Source: Acidobacteria bacterium AH-259-G07 (GTDB taxonomy: Bacteria; Acidobacteriota; UBA6911; RPQK01; JADFOI01). From it: a DNA stretch of 10,193 nt. The DNA is taken from contig JALLON010000079.1 of NCBI GenBank assembly GCA_027717925.1, positions 1-10,193 on the forward strand. The letters are read 5' to 3'. The notes beneath the pieces were generated by a model, which had not been told where the DNA came from, did no database searches, and saw only the letters and a program-made list of their open reading frames with translations. Position 1 is the first letter of the stretch. Each line of letters starts with the position of its first letter. This document shows, piece by piece, positions 1 to 6,773 of the stretch. The position numbers and the translations under genes were made by a program.

Positions 1-3000
1 TGGAAGGTCTTCATAGGGCGGATTCTGCCTTGGTCTTGGCGGCCCTTTTTCGGGAGTCGCCGGGTCCCTTTTTGTGGCTGTGTCTAAACAACCGCGAGGC
101 TGAGAAGATCGCTGAGAATCTGCGCTTCTTTTTGCCAAAGGGGAGTGAAGATCATGTCCTCATTATCCCGGGATCTGAAACAGACCCCTACCGCGGGCTC
201 TCACCTCATCCCAAGATTGCAGCCGAGAGAGCGATCGGTTTGTGGAGGCTTCTGAAGGGTTTTCAGGGATTCATTGTCACGACGGGAGCTTCCATGGCCG
301 CTCGGATGCCCTCGCCGGCTGATTTTCTGAGCAATTGCATTCACTTGGAAGTTGGGGGTTTTCTGCCCCTTGATCACCTGCTGGAGAGACTGAGGGAGAT
401 CGGATACGTGCGTGAGGATCCGGTCAGTGAACTCGGTGAGTATTCAAGGCGCGGGGGTATTGTCGATGTCTTTTCGCCGGCCCATGGAAATCCAGTCCGA
501 ATTGAGTTTTTTGGAGATGAAATTGAGTCCATTCGAGAATTTGACCCGAGCACGCAGAGCTCGACCGAGCTCATTCCCTCCTGCGAAGTGGTGCCAATGC
601 GCGAAATGATCCTGACCGAGTGCGAGATCGCGCGCTGGCACGAGAAGGCCCCTGAACATTGGAGGGAAGTGCGCTTCGCCGAGGCTTTGCAGGAAAAGCT
701 CCAGTTTACTGAAAACCGGGAGCTGTTTAATGGCTTTGAGTATTTGTTTCCGCTGGTGGTCAAAAGCGACCATCACCTCTTGGAATTCTTACCGAAGGGG
801 CAAGACTCGAGGATCGTCATCGGAAATGCTGATGAATTCCTCGGAGAATTTGAATGCTTACACGTCAATCAACAGAAAACGTTTCAAGAACGGGATGCCA
901 GTGGAGAGCTGGTATTGCCTCCCGAACGTCTGTTCTTTTCCAAGCAGTGGCTGGTCAACCTATTGGAAGAGCAAGATGTTTTCTATGTGGAGCAATTGTC
1001 GAATCAACCACAAGAAGCTCGTCATTTCGATTTTCAGATCGAGCAGAGGTACAGGGGTCGGATCCAGAACATCCTCACGGACTTGAATAAGTGGCGAAAG
1101 GCGCAAGAGCGGGTCGTTTTGGTAATGGGATCGCGAGGAATGGCCGAGCGCTTAGTCCACATTTTCAAGGAATATGAAGTGGGAGTTTACTTGGCCGAAA
1201 AAGGGATCGATGAAGCTCTTTTTCACCCTCTTTCGGTCACCCAGGGGAAACTCTCGGAAGGTTTCTATTCTCCCAGCCTGAGGCTTCATGTGCTCACTCA
1301 GGAGAATGTCTTTGAGGAGAGCCAGCTCAAGCCGCCTGCCAGGAAGCCGGCCCATCGAGACATCGCTGGTAAATTTGTTTCCGATTTCCGTGACCTTAAG
1401 GAAGGGGACTATGTGGTTCACGTCGATCATGGGATTGGTGTCTTTGGGGGTCTGAAACGGATCGGGGTGGGGAAAGAGGTGCGTGAGTTTGTGGTTTTAA
1501 CTTACCGCGACGCTGCCAAGCTGTATGTTCCGGTCCATCGACTCGACCGGATCCAGAAGTACAGCGGCAGCGGTGGAGCTGCACCTCAAATCGACCGGCT
1601 GGGAGGAGCTTCCTGGGAAAAAACCAAGCGGCGCATTAAGAAGTCAATGCGGCACTTGGCTGAAGATTTGCTCAAGCTCTATGCCCGTCGAGAAACGGCA
1701 AAGGGACACGCCTTTTCGCCCGATGACTTCCTGAGCAGGGAATTTGACGAAGCGTTCGAATTTGAGGAAACGCCGGATCAGGTGGCGGCGATCCGGGATG
1801 TCAAGTGTGACATGGAGGCAGAGCGCCCTATGGATCGGTTGATTTGTGGGGATGTGGGATACGGGAAGACGGAAGTGGCCATGCGAGCAGCGTTCAAGGC
1901 CGTCAATGACAGCAAACAGGTGGCGATTCTGGCCCCCACCACTGTGCTGGCCCTCCAGCACTACAATACCTTTAGAGAGCGCTTCCAGGCTTTTCCAATA
2001 AGCATCAAAATGCTGAGTCGCTTTCAAAGTCGAAGAGATCAGGCTGACATCCTACGGCGCACCTCATTAGGGTTGGAGGATGTCTTGATCGGGACTCATC
2101 GACTCTTGTCAAAGGATGTCCACTTTCAGAATCTGGGGCTGATTATTGTGGATGAAGAACAACGCTTTGGGGTGAGTCAAAAAGAGAGACTGAAACAGCT
2201 AAAAACCGAAGTGGACGTAATGGCGCTTTCCGCGACCCCGATTCCGCGTACCTTGAACATGTCCCTTATTGGAGTGCGAGACCTCTCCATTATCGAGACT
2301 CCACCCCAGGATAGGCTCGCCATTCAGACTGTTGTAGTGAAGTTCAATCGAAACATCATTCGAAGCGCGATCGACCTGGAACTAAAGCGCGAAGGTCAAA
2401 TTTTCTTCGTCCACAATTCTGTCGAGACAATCTACTCAATCGCCAGGATGGTTCAGGAAATAGTGCCTGAGGCTCGCGTGGCCGTCGCCCACGGGCAGAT
2501 GAGAGAACGACAACTCGAGCAAGTGATGCTCCACTATGTCAACTACCGGTATGATGTCCTTGTTTCGACCACCATCATTGAGAATGGCCTGGACATCCCT
2601 CGCGCCAATACTTTGATCGTCAATCGGGCTGATCGCTTTGGATTGGGTCAGTTGTACCAATTGAGGGGACGTGTGGGAAGGTCAAACCGTCGAGCTTACG
2701 CCTACTTTATGATTCCTTCGCAGGAGACCTTGAGTCAGGATGCCCGTCAGCGTTTGGCGGCCATTAAGGAATTCAGTGAACTGGGTGCGGGTTTCCGCCT
2801 TGCTGCACTCGATCTGGAGATCCGAGGCGCCGGCAATTTGTTGGGTTCTGAACAACACGGACATATTAGTGCGGTCGGATTTGAGCTTTACATGAAGCTG
2901 CTGGAGCGGGCCATCCGAAAGTTGAAGGGAGAAGAAATCCGGGAGGACGTACAGACCAACATTGATCTACGCCTGGATATTCAAATTCCCGAACATTACA

Positions 3001-3389
3001 TCGATGACTCCAACCAGCGTCTTTGGCTCTACAAACGGGTGTCCTCAGCCCCTGATGAGCTCGCCCTCAATAATCTGAAAGAGGAGATTGAAGATCGGTT
3101 TGGAAAATATCCGAATTCCGTCTCAAACCTCTTTGAATACGCAAAGCTGCGATTGCGTACCCAGCACTTAAGAATCCTTTCAGTGGAACGAAAGGGTTCT
3201 AAAGTCTTCTTAAAGTTCCGGGAAGACACTCCCGTTTCACGCCGGCATATCATCGACCTGGTCGCCCGCAACGGCCACTTCTCCGTGAGTCCAGAAGGAA
3301 TCATGGCTGCAGAAATCTCTTCCCCCCTTCCCCCTGAAGTTTTTGAGGACGTGCATACCCTGTTAGACGAGATTACTGTGCTAGAATGA
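1..3389 (+). CDS. mfd: Transcription-repair coupling factor Mfd (5' end outside window)
   Basis: Mfd is a DNA translocase that removes RNA polymerase stalled at DNA lesions and recruits UvrA for nucleotide excision repair; it acts in the cytoplasm. The frame is open from base 3 to the TGA at 3387-3389, giving 1128 visible residues. Counting from that first codon, a UvrB-like N-terminal region covers about 1-300. The CarD-like RNA-polymerase-interaction domain starts near 465 (GDYVVHVDHGIG). The RecG-like helicase has Walker A GDVGYGKTE at 616-624, the DEEQ box at 717-720, SATP at 743-746 and QLRGRVGR at 886-893. A TRCF C-terminal domain covers about 990-1095. All main helicase motifs look intact. 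The first possible start codon in the window is a TTG at 30, but family-like sequence (GLHRADSALVLAALF) already precedes it, so the true start is upstream, probably 20-30 codons away. The gene overlaps the next by four bases. Identification is very secure. Confidence 0.97.
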   Translation, partial: EGLHRADSALVLAALFRESPGPFLWLCLNNREAEKIAENLRFFLPKGSEDHVLIIPGSETDPYRGLSPHPKIAAERAIGLWRLLKGFQGFIVTTGASMAARMPSPADFLSNCIHLEVGGFLPLDHLLERLREIGYVREDPVSELGEYSRRGGIVDVFSPAHGNPVRIEFFGDEIESIREFDPSTQSSTELIPSCEVVPMREMILTECEIARWHEKAPEHWREVRFAEALQEKLQFTENRELFNGFEYLFPLVVKSDHHLLEFLPKGQDSRIVIGNADEFLGEFECLHVNQQKTFQERDASGELVLPPERLFFSKQWLVNLLEEQDVFYVEQLSNQPQEARHFDFQIEQRYRGRIQNILTDLNKWRKAQERVVLVMGSRGMAERLVHIFKEYEVGVYLAEKGIDEALFHPLSVTQGKLSEGFYSPSLRLHVLTQENVFEESQLKPPARKPAHRDIAGKFVSDFRDLKEGDYVVHVDHGIGVFGGLKRIGVGKEVREFVVLTYRDAAKLYVPVHRLDRIQKYSGSGGAAPQIDRLGGASWEKTKRRIKKSMRHLAEDLLKLYARRETAKGHAFSPDDFLSREFDEAFEFEETPDQVAAIRDVKCDMEAERPMDRLICGDVGYGKTEVAMRAAFKAVNDSKQVAILAPTTVLALQHYNTFRERFQAFPISIKMLSRFQSRRDQADILRRTSLGLEDVLIGTHRLLSKDVHFQNLGLIIVDEEQRFGVSQKERLKQLKTEVDVMALSATPIPRTLNMSLIGVRDLSIIETPPQDRLAIQTVVVKFNRNIIRSAIDLELKREGQIFFVHNSVETIYSIARMVQEIVPEARVAVAHGQMRERQLEQVMLHYVNYRYDVLVSTTIIENGLDIPRANTLIVNRADRFGLGQLYQLRGRVGRSNRRAYAYFMIPSQETLSQDARQRLAAIKEFSELGAGFRLAALDLEIRGAGNLLGSEQHGHISAVGFELYMKLLERAIRKLKGEEIREDVQTNIDLRLDIQIPEHYIDDSNQRLWLYKRVSSAPDELALNNLKEEIEDRFGKYPNSVSNLFEYAKLRLRTQHLRILSVERKGSKVFLKFREDTPVSRRHIIDLVARNGHFSVSPEGIMAAEISSPLPPEVFEDVHTLLDEITVLE

Positions 3390-4327
3390 GCCGCTTTAGG
3401 AACATGATTGCAAAACGCATCGTCTCTCTTCTGGTGCTTGCAATAGCTGGGGCTTGTGCGGGAGAGAGTCAAGAAATTCAACCTCAATCTCGAATCATTG
3501 CCGTGATTAAAGGTCAACCAGTCCTGCAAGAACAGTTCGAGGACTTTCTGTCCCTGCGGCAAGATCAGTTGGAGGGGGAACTTGTCGAGTTCCAAAAAAG
3601 AGCGCTCTTTCGCGAGTTTCTGACAGAGGAACTCTTACTTCACGAAGCAGAAAAGGAAAAGATCGCGTTAGAAGAAAGCGAAGTTCAACTTCAACTCGAC
3701 CGTTGGCTGTCCAAAGAACAAGAGGTAACACCGGCTTTGCTTGAACGCGTTCGAGTCTTTTTAAAGATTCAGAAGTTCGTAAGGAACATGATTGGCTCCC
3801 AGATCACCGTGAGCCTCCAGGAAATGCAGAAGTATTACCAGGAACATGAGGAAGAGTTCATCATCGAAGATCAGGCTCACGTTCTTGAGATCTTGGTCGA
3901 CGATCAGAATAGGGCAGAGGAAATTGGCGGACAGCTGAAGTTCGGGGATGTTCGAACCTTTAAGAGTATGGCGCAGCGCCTCTCCCGGGGCCTCACGGCT
4001 GAAGTAGGAGGTGATTTGGGAATCTTCGAGCGTGGTCAGCTGCCTGAAGACTTTGAAAAAGCTGTATTTACACTTAAAGCCGGAGAGGTCAGTCCGCTTT
4101 TTCGCTCTGCCGAAGGCTACCACATCTTCATGTTGGAAGAATGGGTTCCACGCCACGCTCAGAAGTTTTATGAGGTTCAGGAAACTATTTTCAAGAAACT
4201 GGTCGCCAAAAAGGAGCGGGTTGCTTTGGATGAGTACGTGAACCAATTATTTCAGGCCGCATCAGTAGAGATATTCGATGAAACTTTGAATTTTGAGTGG
4301 AGCGAGACAAATGCCAAGCTCGAATAG
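3386..4327 (+). CDS. PpiC/parvulin-family peptidyl-prolyl isomerase, probable lipoprotein
   Basis: This 313-residue protein is probably a periplasmic folding factor of the SurA/PrsA type. The N-terminus has a basic stretch, a hydrophobic core (about 12-21) and a cysteine at 24 preceded by Ala-Gly-Ala, which fits a relaxed lipobox, so it is likely a lipoprotein. A helical SurA_N-like region covers about 31-150. A single parvulin domain covers about 160-255, with GGDLGIFERGQLP and GYHIF. Glu168 stands where active parvulins usually have the first His (HILV), while the second His (His246) is kept, so isomerase activity is uncertain. The ATG sits in the ATGA overlap with the mfd stop, implying translational coupling; I see no strong ribosome binding site. 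An alternative ATG at 3404 would shorten the n-region by six residues. A SurA-like paralogue follows directly. The family is clear; the exact role is not. Confidence 0.9.
   Translation: MSRFRNMIAKRIVSLLVLAIAGACAGESQEIQPQSRIIAVIKGQPVLQEQFEDFLSLRQDQLEGELVEFQKRALFREFLTEELLLHEAEKEKIALEESEVQLQLDRWLSKEQEVTPALLERVRVFLKIQKFVRNMIGSQITVSLQEMQKYYQEHEEEFIIEDQAHVLEILVDDQNRAEEIGGQLKFGDVRTFKSMAQRLSRGLTAEVGGDLGIFERGQLPEDFEKAVFTLKAGEVSPLFRSAEGYHIFMLEEWVPRHAQKFYEVQETIFKKLVAKKERVALDEYVNQLFQAASVEIFDETLNFEWSETNAKLE
4299..4302 (+). promoter_or_regulatory. Ribosome binding site that fixes the SurA-like start
   Basis: GGAG lies eight bases before the ATG at 4311, inside the last codons of the upstream parvulin gene. 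This supports the ATG over the TTG at 4293, whose product would carry six extra residues ahead of the signal peptide. Confidence 0.6.
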
Positions 4328-5333
4328 ATTGACTGGAGTTAATGCAGCAGTGATTTTCGCGCTATTGGCGGGCATTGTTCCGCCACTTTTTGCCCAGGAG
4401 ATTGTCATCCTGGACGAAATCGTGGCCAAGGTGAATCAGGAAATCATCACGCTGAGCGACATTAAGAAGGAGCTGCTCTCGTTGAAAAGCGGTCTAAGAC
4501 GGGAAATCCAAAATCCGCAAGCGCTGGAAAAAGAATTTCAAGAACGGAAGCGAACATTGCTGAGGAATATGATCCAGAACAAAATACTGCTTCAAAGGGG
4601 TGAGGAATTGGGTGTCAGCGCCAATATTGATGTGGATGTCGCGGCAACCCTTGAACAGATGCGCAAAGGATCGGGTATTCCCAACCTCGAGGTTCTGGAT
4701 CAGTACCTTCGGCAGCAGGGATCGTCCCTGGAGCAATATCGGCGGTCGCTAAAAGAGAAAATGATCGTTGATTCACTTGTTCAGCAATTTGTTTATTCTA
4801 AAATCACCCTTCTGACACCTGAAATAGAAGCCTATTACCAGGCAAACATAGATCGGTTTACTGAAGCTGCTGAAGTGGAACTCAAGGAAATCCTCTTTTT
4901 GACAGAAGGGAAAGACAAGGTCCAAGTGCGAAAGAAAGCCGAAGAAGTTCTCGGCAAATTACAGTCGGGTGCTTCCTTCGAGGATCTGGCCAAACAGTAT
5001 TCCGAGGGACCGACCGCTTCGCGAGCCGGAGACATCGGTAGCTTCAAGAAGGGTTCAATGGCGGAACCAATTGAGGAGGCGGCCTTTCAACTGGAGGAAG
5101 GGCAGTTTAGTGGGATTATCGAGACCGAGTATGGACTACAGATTATCAAGGTCATGAGTAAGAAAGCAGCTCGGCAGAAACCGTTGGAAGAAATTCGCCC
5201 GCAAATCGTTGGGGAACTGTATCAGAAAAAGGCAGAGCCTGGATTGAAGGAATTTTTCGAGTCGCTGCGAGAGCAAAGTTACATTTATGTGGCTGCGAAG
5301 TACAGGGAAGAATACGATGTCGAGGGCCTTTAA
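4311..5333 (+). CDS. SurA-like periplasmic chaperone with one parvulin domain
   Basis: This 340-residue exported protein probably escorts outer-membrane or periplasmic proteins. I chose the ATG at 4311, which has GGAG eight bases upstream; an upstream TTG at 4293 would add six residues in front of the signal peptide. The signal peptide runs to about Ala28 (PPLFA then QE). It is followed by the SurA-type N-terminus (DEIVAKVNQEIITLSDI), a long helical chaperone region to about 175, and one parvulin domain at about 186-282 (AGDIGSFKKGSM, ETEYGLQIIKV). Glu193 and Gln277 occupy the two positions normally held by the catalytic His residues, so the domain may bind peptides without isomerising them, as is known for the first parvulin domain of E. 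coli SurA. E. coli SurA has two such domains and is longer (about 430 residues). The gene overlaps its upstream neighbour by 17 bases. I leave the symbol blank because orthology to surA is not proven. Confidence 0.88.
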   Translation: MPSSNRLTGVNAAVIFALLAGIVPPLFAQEIVILDEIVAKVNQEIITLSDIKKELLSLKSGLRREIQNPQALEKEFQERKRTLLRNMIQNKILLQRGEELGVSANIDVDVAATLEQMRKGSGIPNLEVLDQYLRQQGSSLEQYRRSLKEKMIVDSLVQQFVYSKITLLTPEIEAYYQANIDRFTEAAEVELKEILFLTEGKDKVQVRKKAEEVLGKLQSGASFEDLAKQYSEGPTASRAGDIGSFKKGSMAEPIEEAAFQLEEGQFSGIIETEYGLQIIKVMSKKAARQKPLEEIRPQIVGELYQKKAEPGLKEFFESLREQSYIYVAAKYREEYDVEGL

Positions 5334-5384
5334 TCCGCATTTCTCAAAAAATTGGAAATTCACGCTCTGACCCCCCTTCAGCAC

Positions 5385-5418
5385 CTATTGCTCTATTGCT
5401 CTATTGCTCTATTGCTCT
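5385..5418. repeat. Four tandem copies of the octamer CTATTGCT spanning the tatC stop
   Basis: Four perfect copies of CTATTGCT (5385-5392, 5393-5400, 5401-5408, 5409-5416) are followed by a further CT. On the minus strand the unit is AGCAATAG and encodes the last TatC residues, SNRAIEQ, and the TAG stop at 5393-5395. Each copy contains a TAG, and the reading frame shifts by two with each unit, so any reading frame entering the array meets a stop within about three units. Gain or loss of copies would therefore alter only the last few residues. The rest of the spacer between the two convergent genes (5334-5384) has no obvious hairpin terminator. Confidence 0.9.
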
Positions 5419-6364
5419 TTCTTTCCCGCCGGCGTTTGAAGATCCACGAAATCCCAATGCTGATCAGGTAGAGCAGGACCATTGGACCGCTCCACAAAAA
5501 CAGGTTCAATACGTCGGCCGTGGGCGAAACAACAGCTGCCACAATGACGATTAAAAGGAAAGCGTAGCGGAAGTTTCGCCACAAAAATCTGGGTGTCACA
5601 AGCCCGAAGAGAGAAAGAAAAGCCACCAGCACAGGTAGTTGAAAGATCAGTCCCATACCCACAAGAATGATGACCTCAAAATTGAAATATTCGATTGCAC
5701 TCACCATCGCGGTGAACCGTCTGCCAAATTGGTTGATGAGAAAGTCCAGGGCTGTGGGAAGAATGATGTAGTAAGCGAAAATTCCACCCAAGAGGAAGAG
5801 CACCGTGGAAGAAAGAAGAAAGGGAACCGCATAAGCTTTTTCCTTGCGATACAAGCCTGGAGCGATGAATAGCCAGACCTGCACCATGAGGTAGGGCGCG
5901 GCCAGGAAGATCGCCGCCACGAAGGACACCTTTAGCCAAATTGAAAAAGGCTCAGTGGGTTTTATGAATATTAGTTCCTTCATCCCTCGTGCGACATCCT
6001 CACCCGGGGCTACGACATCCGCAATGGGCACCGCTAGAATTTCGAATATTTTCTCTCTGAAGACCCAGCACAGGCAAAAAGCAATCGCCACGGCTGCAGA
6101 ACTGTGCAGAATTCGCTTTCGAAGTTCGCCCAGATGCTCCAGGAAGGTCATCTTAGCACCGAGGTCCCCCCCTTCGTCATCCGGTGGCTCTCCGTCTGTG
6201 GTCTTCCCAGCGGAAGGAGGAGGAGTAGGAGGTAAATCGGGTGTTGCTTGCTCCTGAGCCGATTCGTCGCTTGATTGCGCTTCTTCTGTCAGGACAGAAG
6301 TTTCAGAATCGGATTTGTCGGATTCAGAGGAGTTGACCGAAGGAGGGTTGTCGGGGTGATCCAT
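5393..6364 (-). CDS. tatC: Sec-independent protein translocase TatC with an acidic N-terminal extension
   Basis: TatC is the inner-membrane receptor that binds twin-arginine signal peptides and, with TatA-family proteins, exports folded proteins. The 323-residue product has a normal TatC core from Met72 (MTFLEHLGELRKRI), six predicted membrane segments (first about 85-104, last about 290-308), the FIAPGLYRKE motif and Glu175, which by my alignment matches the signal-peptide-binding Glu103 of E. coli. The odd part is residues 1-71, which are soluble, rich in Ser, Pro, Asp and Glu (about 18 acidic residues, two Lys, no Arg). The ATG at 6364 is the first start after an in-frame stop (minus-strand TGA at 6371-6373), but no good ribosome binding site precedes it. 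Translation from Met72 (ATG at 6149-6151) would give a standard-sized TatC. It is the second gene of the tat operon, 62 bases after tatA. The C-terminus is basic (KRRRERK) and ends within the tandem octamer. Confidence 0.95.
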   Translation of the reverse strand: MDHPDNPPSVNSSESDKSDSETSVLTEEAQSSDESAQEQATPDLPPTPPPSAGKTTDGEPPDDEGGDLGAKMTFLEHLGELRKRILHSSAAVAIAFCLCWVFREKIFEILAVPIADVVAPGEDVARGMKELIFIKPTEPFSIWLKVSFVAAIFLAAPYLMVQVWLFIAPGLYRKEKAYAVPFLLSSTVLFLLGGIFAYYIILPTALDFLINQFGRRFTAMVSAIEYFNFEVIILVGMGLIFQLPVLVAFLSLFGLVTPRFLWRNFRYAFLLIVIVAAVVSPTADVLNLFLWSGPMVLLYLISIGISWIFKRRRERKSNRAIEQ

Positions 6365-6426
6365 AGGCAGTCAAGGAAAGTGTACTATAGGAAAGCTTCC
6401 CAAATTGGCGATTTGCAGGTAGGAGT

Positions 6427-6636
6427 CTACTCGAGGTCCTTCTGGATCTTTCTGAGCTCCTCCTCTTCAGCCCGGACTTCTTCTTCCCAGGTTCGTTTGA
6501 GCTCGTTTGAAGCTCTCTTAAATTCGGCCAATCCCTTGCCTAAAGAACGGCCCAATTCAGGAAGCTTTCGGGGGCCAAAAACAAGCAAGGCCACAATAAA
6601 TATGACGACTAATTCAGGAAAACCTAGATTCCACAT
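6427..6636 (-). CDS. tatA: Twin-arginine translocase subunit TatA (TatA/TatB family)
   Basis: This 69-residue protein is the pore-forming or membrane-weakening subunit of the Tat pathway. It has the family layout: a short membrane helix (about 5-20), the hinge FGPRKLPE (20-27), an amphipathic helix (about 28-48) and a charged tail rich in Glu (51-60). The membrane helix carries Glu8, a position that is Gln in E. coli TatA and Glu in TatB. The motif GRSLGKGLAEFKRA is TatA-like. Only one TatA/B protein is visible here, so it might serve both roles, or a TatB may be encoded elsewhere. The ATG at 6636 has GAGAGG ten bases upstream (6647-6652 on the plus strand). It is first in the minus-strand operon with tatC. 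Family assignment is firm; the A-versus-B choice is less so. Confidence 0.92.
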   Translation of the reverse strand: MWNLGFPELVVIFIVALLVFGPRKLPELGRSLGKGLAEFKRASNELKRTWEEEVRAEEEELRKIQKDLE

Positions 6637-6662
6637 TGACAGTCAACCTCTCGTCATTAGCC

Positions 6663-6691
6663 AGTCTATGCGACAGTGTCAGACAAGTCAA
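6663..6691 (-). promoter_or_regulatory. Candidate sigma-70 promoter for tatAC
   Basis: On the minus strand, TTGACT (6686-6691 on the plus strand) and TAGACT (6663-6668) are separated by 17 bases. They match the -35 and -10 consensus at five and four of six positions. Transcription would start near 6656 and leave a leader of about 20 bases containing the tatA ribosome binding site. Two overlapping 9-bp palindromes sit in the spacer and could be an operator, though this is unproven. Confidence 0.45.
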
Positions 6692-6740
6692 TAAGAGCAT
6701 AGAAAGCCAATCAAAATCAAGCTGCCAGTGGTGGTTCGTT

Positions 6741-6765
6741 TTGACTGGTGTGATGATGTTATACT
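6741..6765 (+). promoter_or_regulatory. Candidate promoter for the S41 protease gene, possibly leaderless
   Basis: TATACT at 6760-6765 is a good -10 hexamer. A TTGACT at 6741-6746 resembles a -35 but is only 13 bases away, shorter than usual. The -10 ends eight bases before the ATG at 6774, so transcription would begin at or within a couple of bases of the start codon. No Shine-Dalgarno sequence is visible there, which is consistent with a leaderless mRNA. The evidence is pattern matching only. Confidence 0.3.
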
Positions 6766-6773
6766 GTTAGCGG

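Noticed and set aside
30..32. TTG as the start of mfd
   Set aside because: The frame is open to the window edge and the nine codons before it already read like the conserved Mfd N-terminal region, so the gene begins outside the window.
3029..3595. 188-codon open frame on the minus strand over the mfd/ppiC junction
   Set aside because: It lies antisense to two well-supported genes, has no recognisable domain and no ribosome binding context; it looks like a shadow frame.
3761..4246. 161-codon open frame on the minus strand inside the parvulin lipoprotein gene
   Set aside because: It is fully antisense to a gene with clear parvulin motifs and encodes nothing familiar.
5334..5384. Bidirectional terminator between the convergent surA-like and tatC genes
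   Set aside because: There is an A-run at 5346-5351 and a short AATT-GGA-AATT inverted repeat, but no stable GC-rich stem followed by a T-tract in either direction.
5385..5418. The octamer array as a CRISPR or phase-variation switch
   Set aside because: Units are only 8 bp with no spacers, so it is not CRISPR. It sits at the gene end with a stop in every unit, so copy changes would not switch TatC off.
5955..6257. 100-codon plus-strand open frame opposite tatC
   Set aside because: It is antisense to the TatC N-terminal half and its Ser/Pro-rich translation reflects the composition of the opposite strand.
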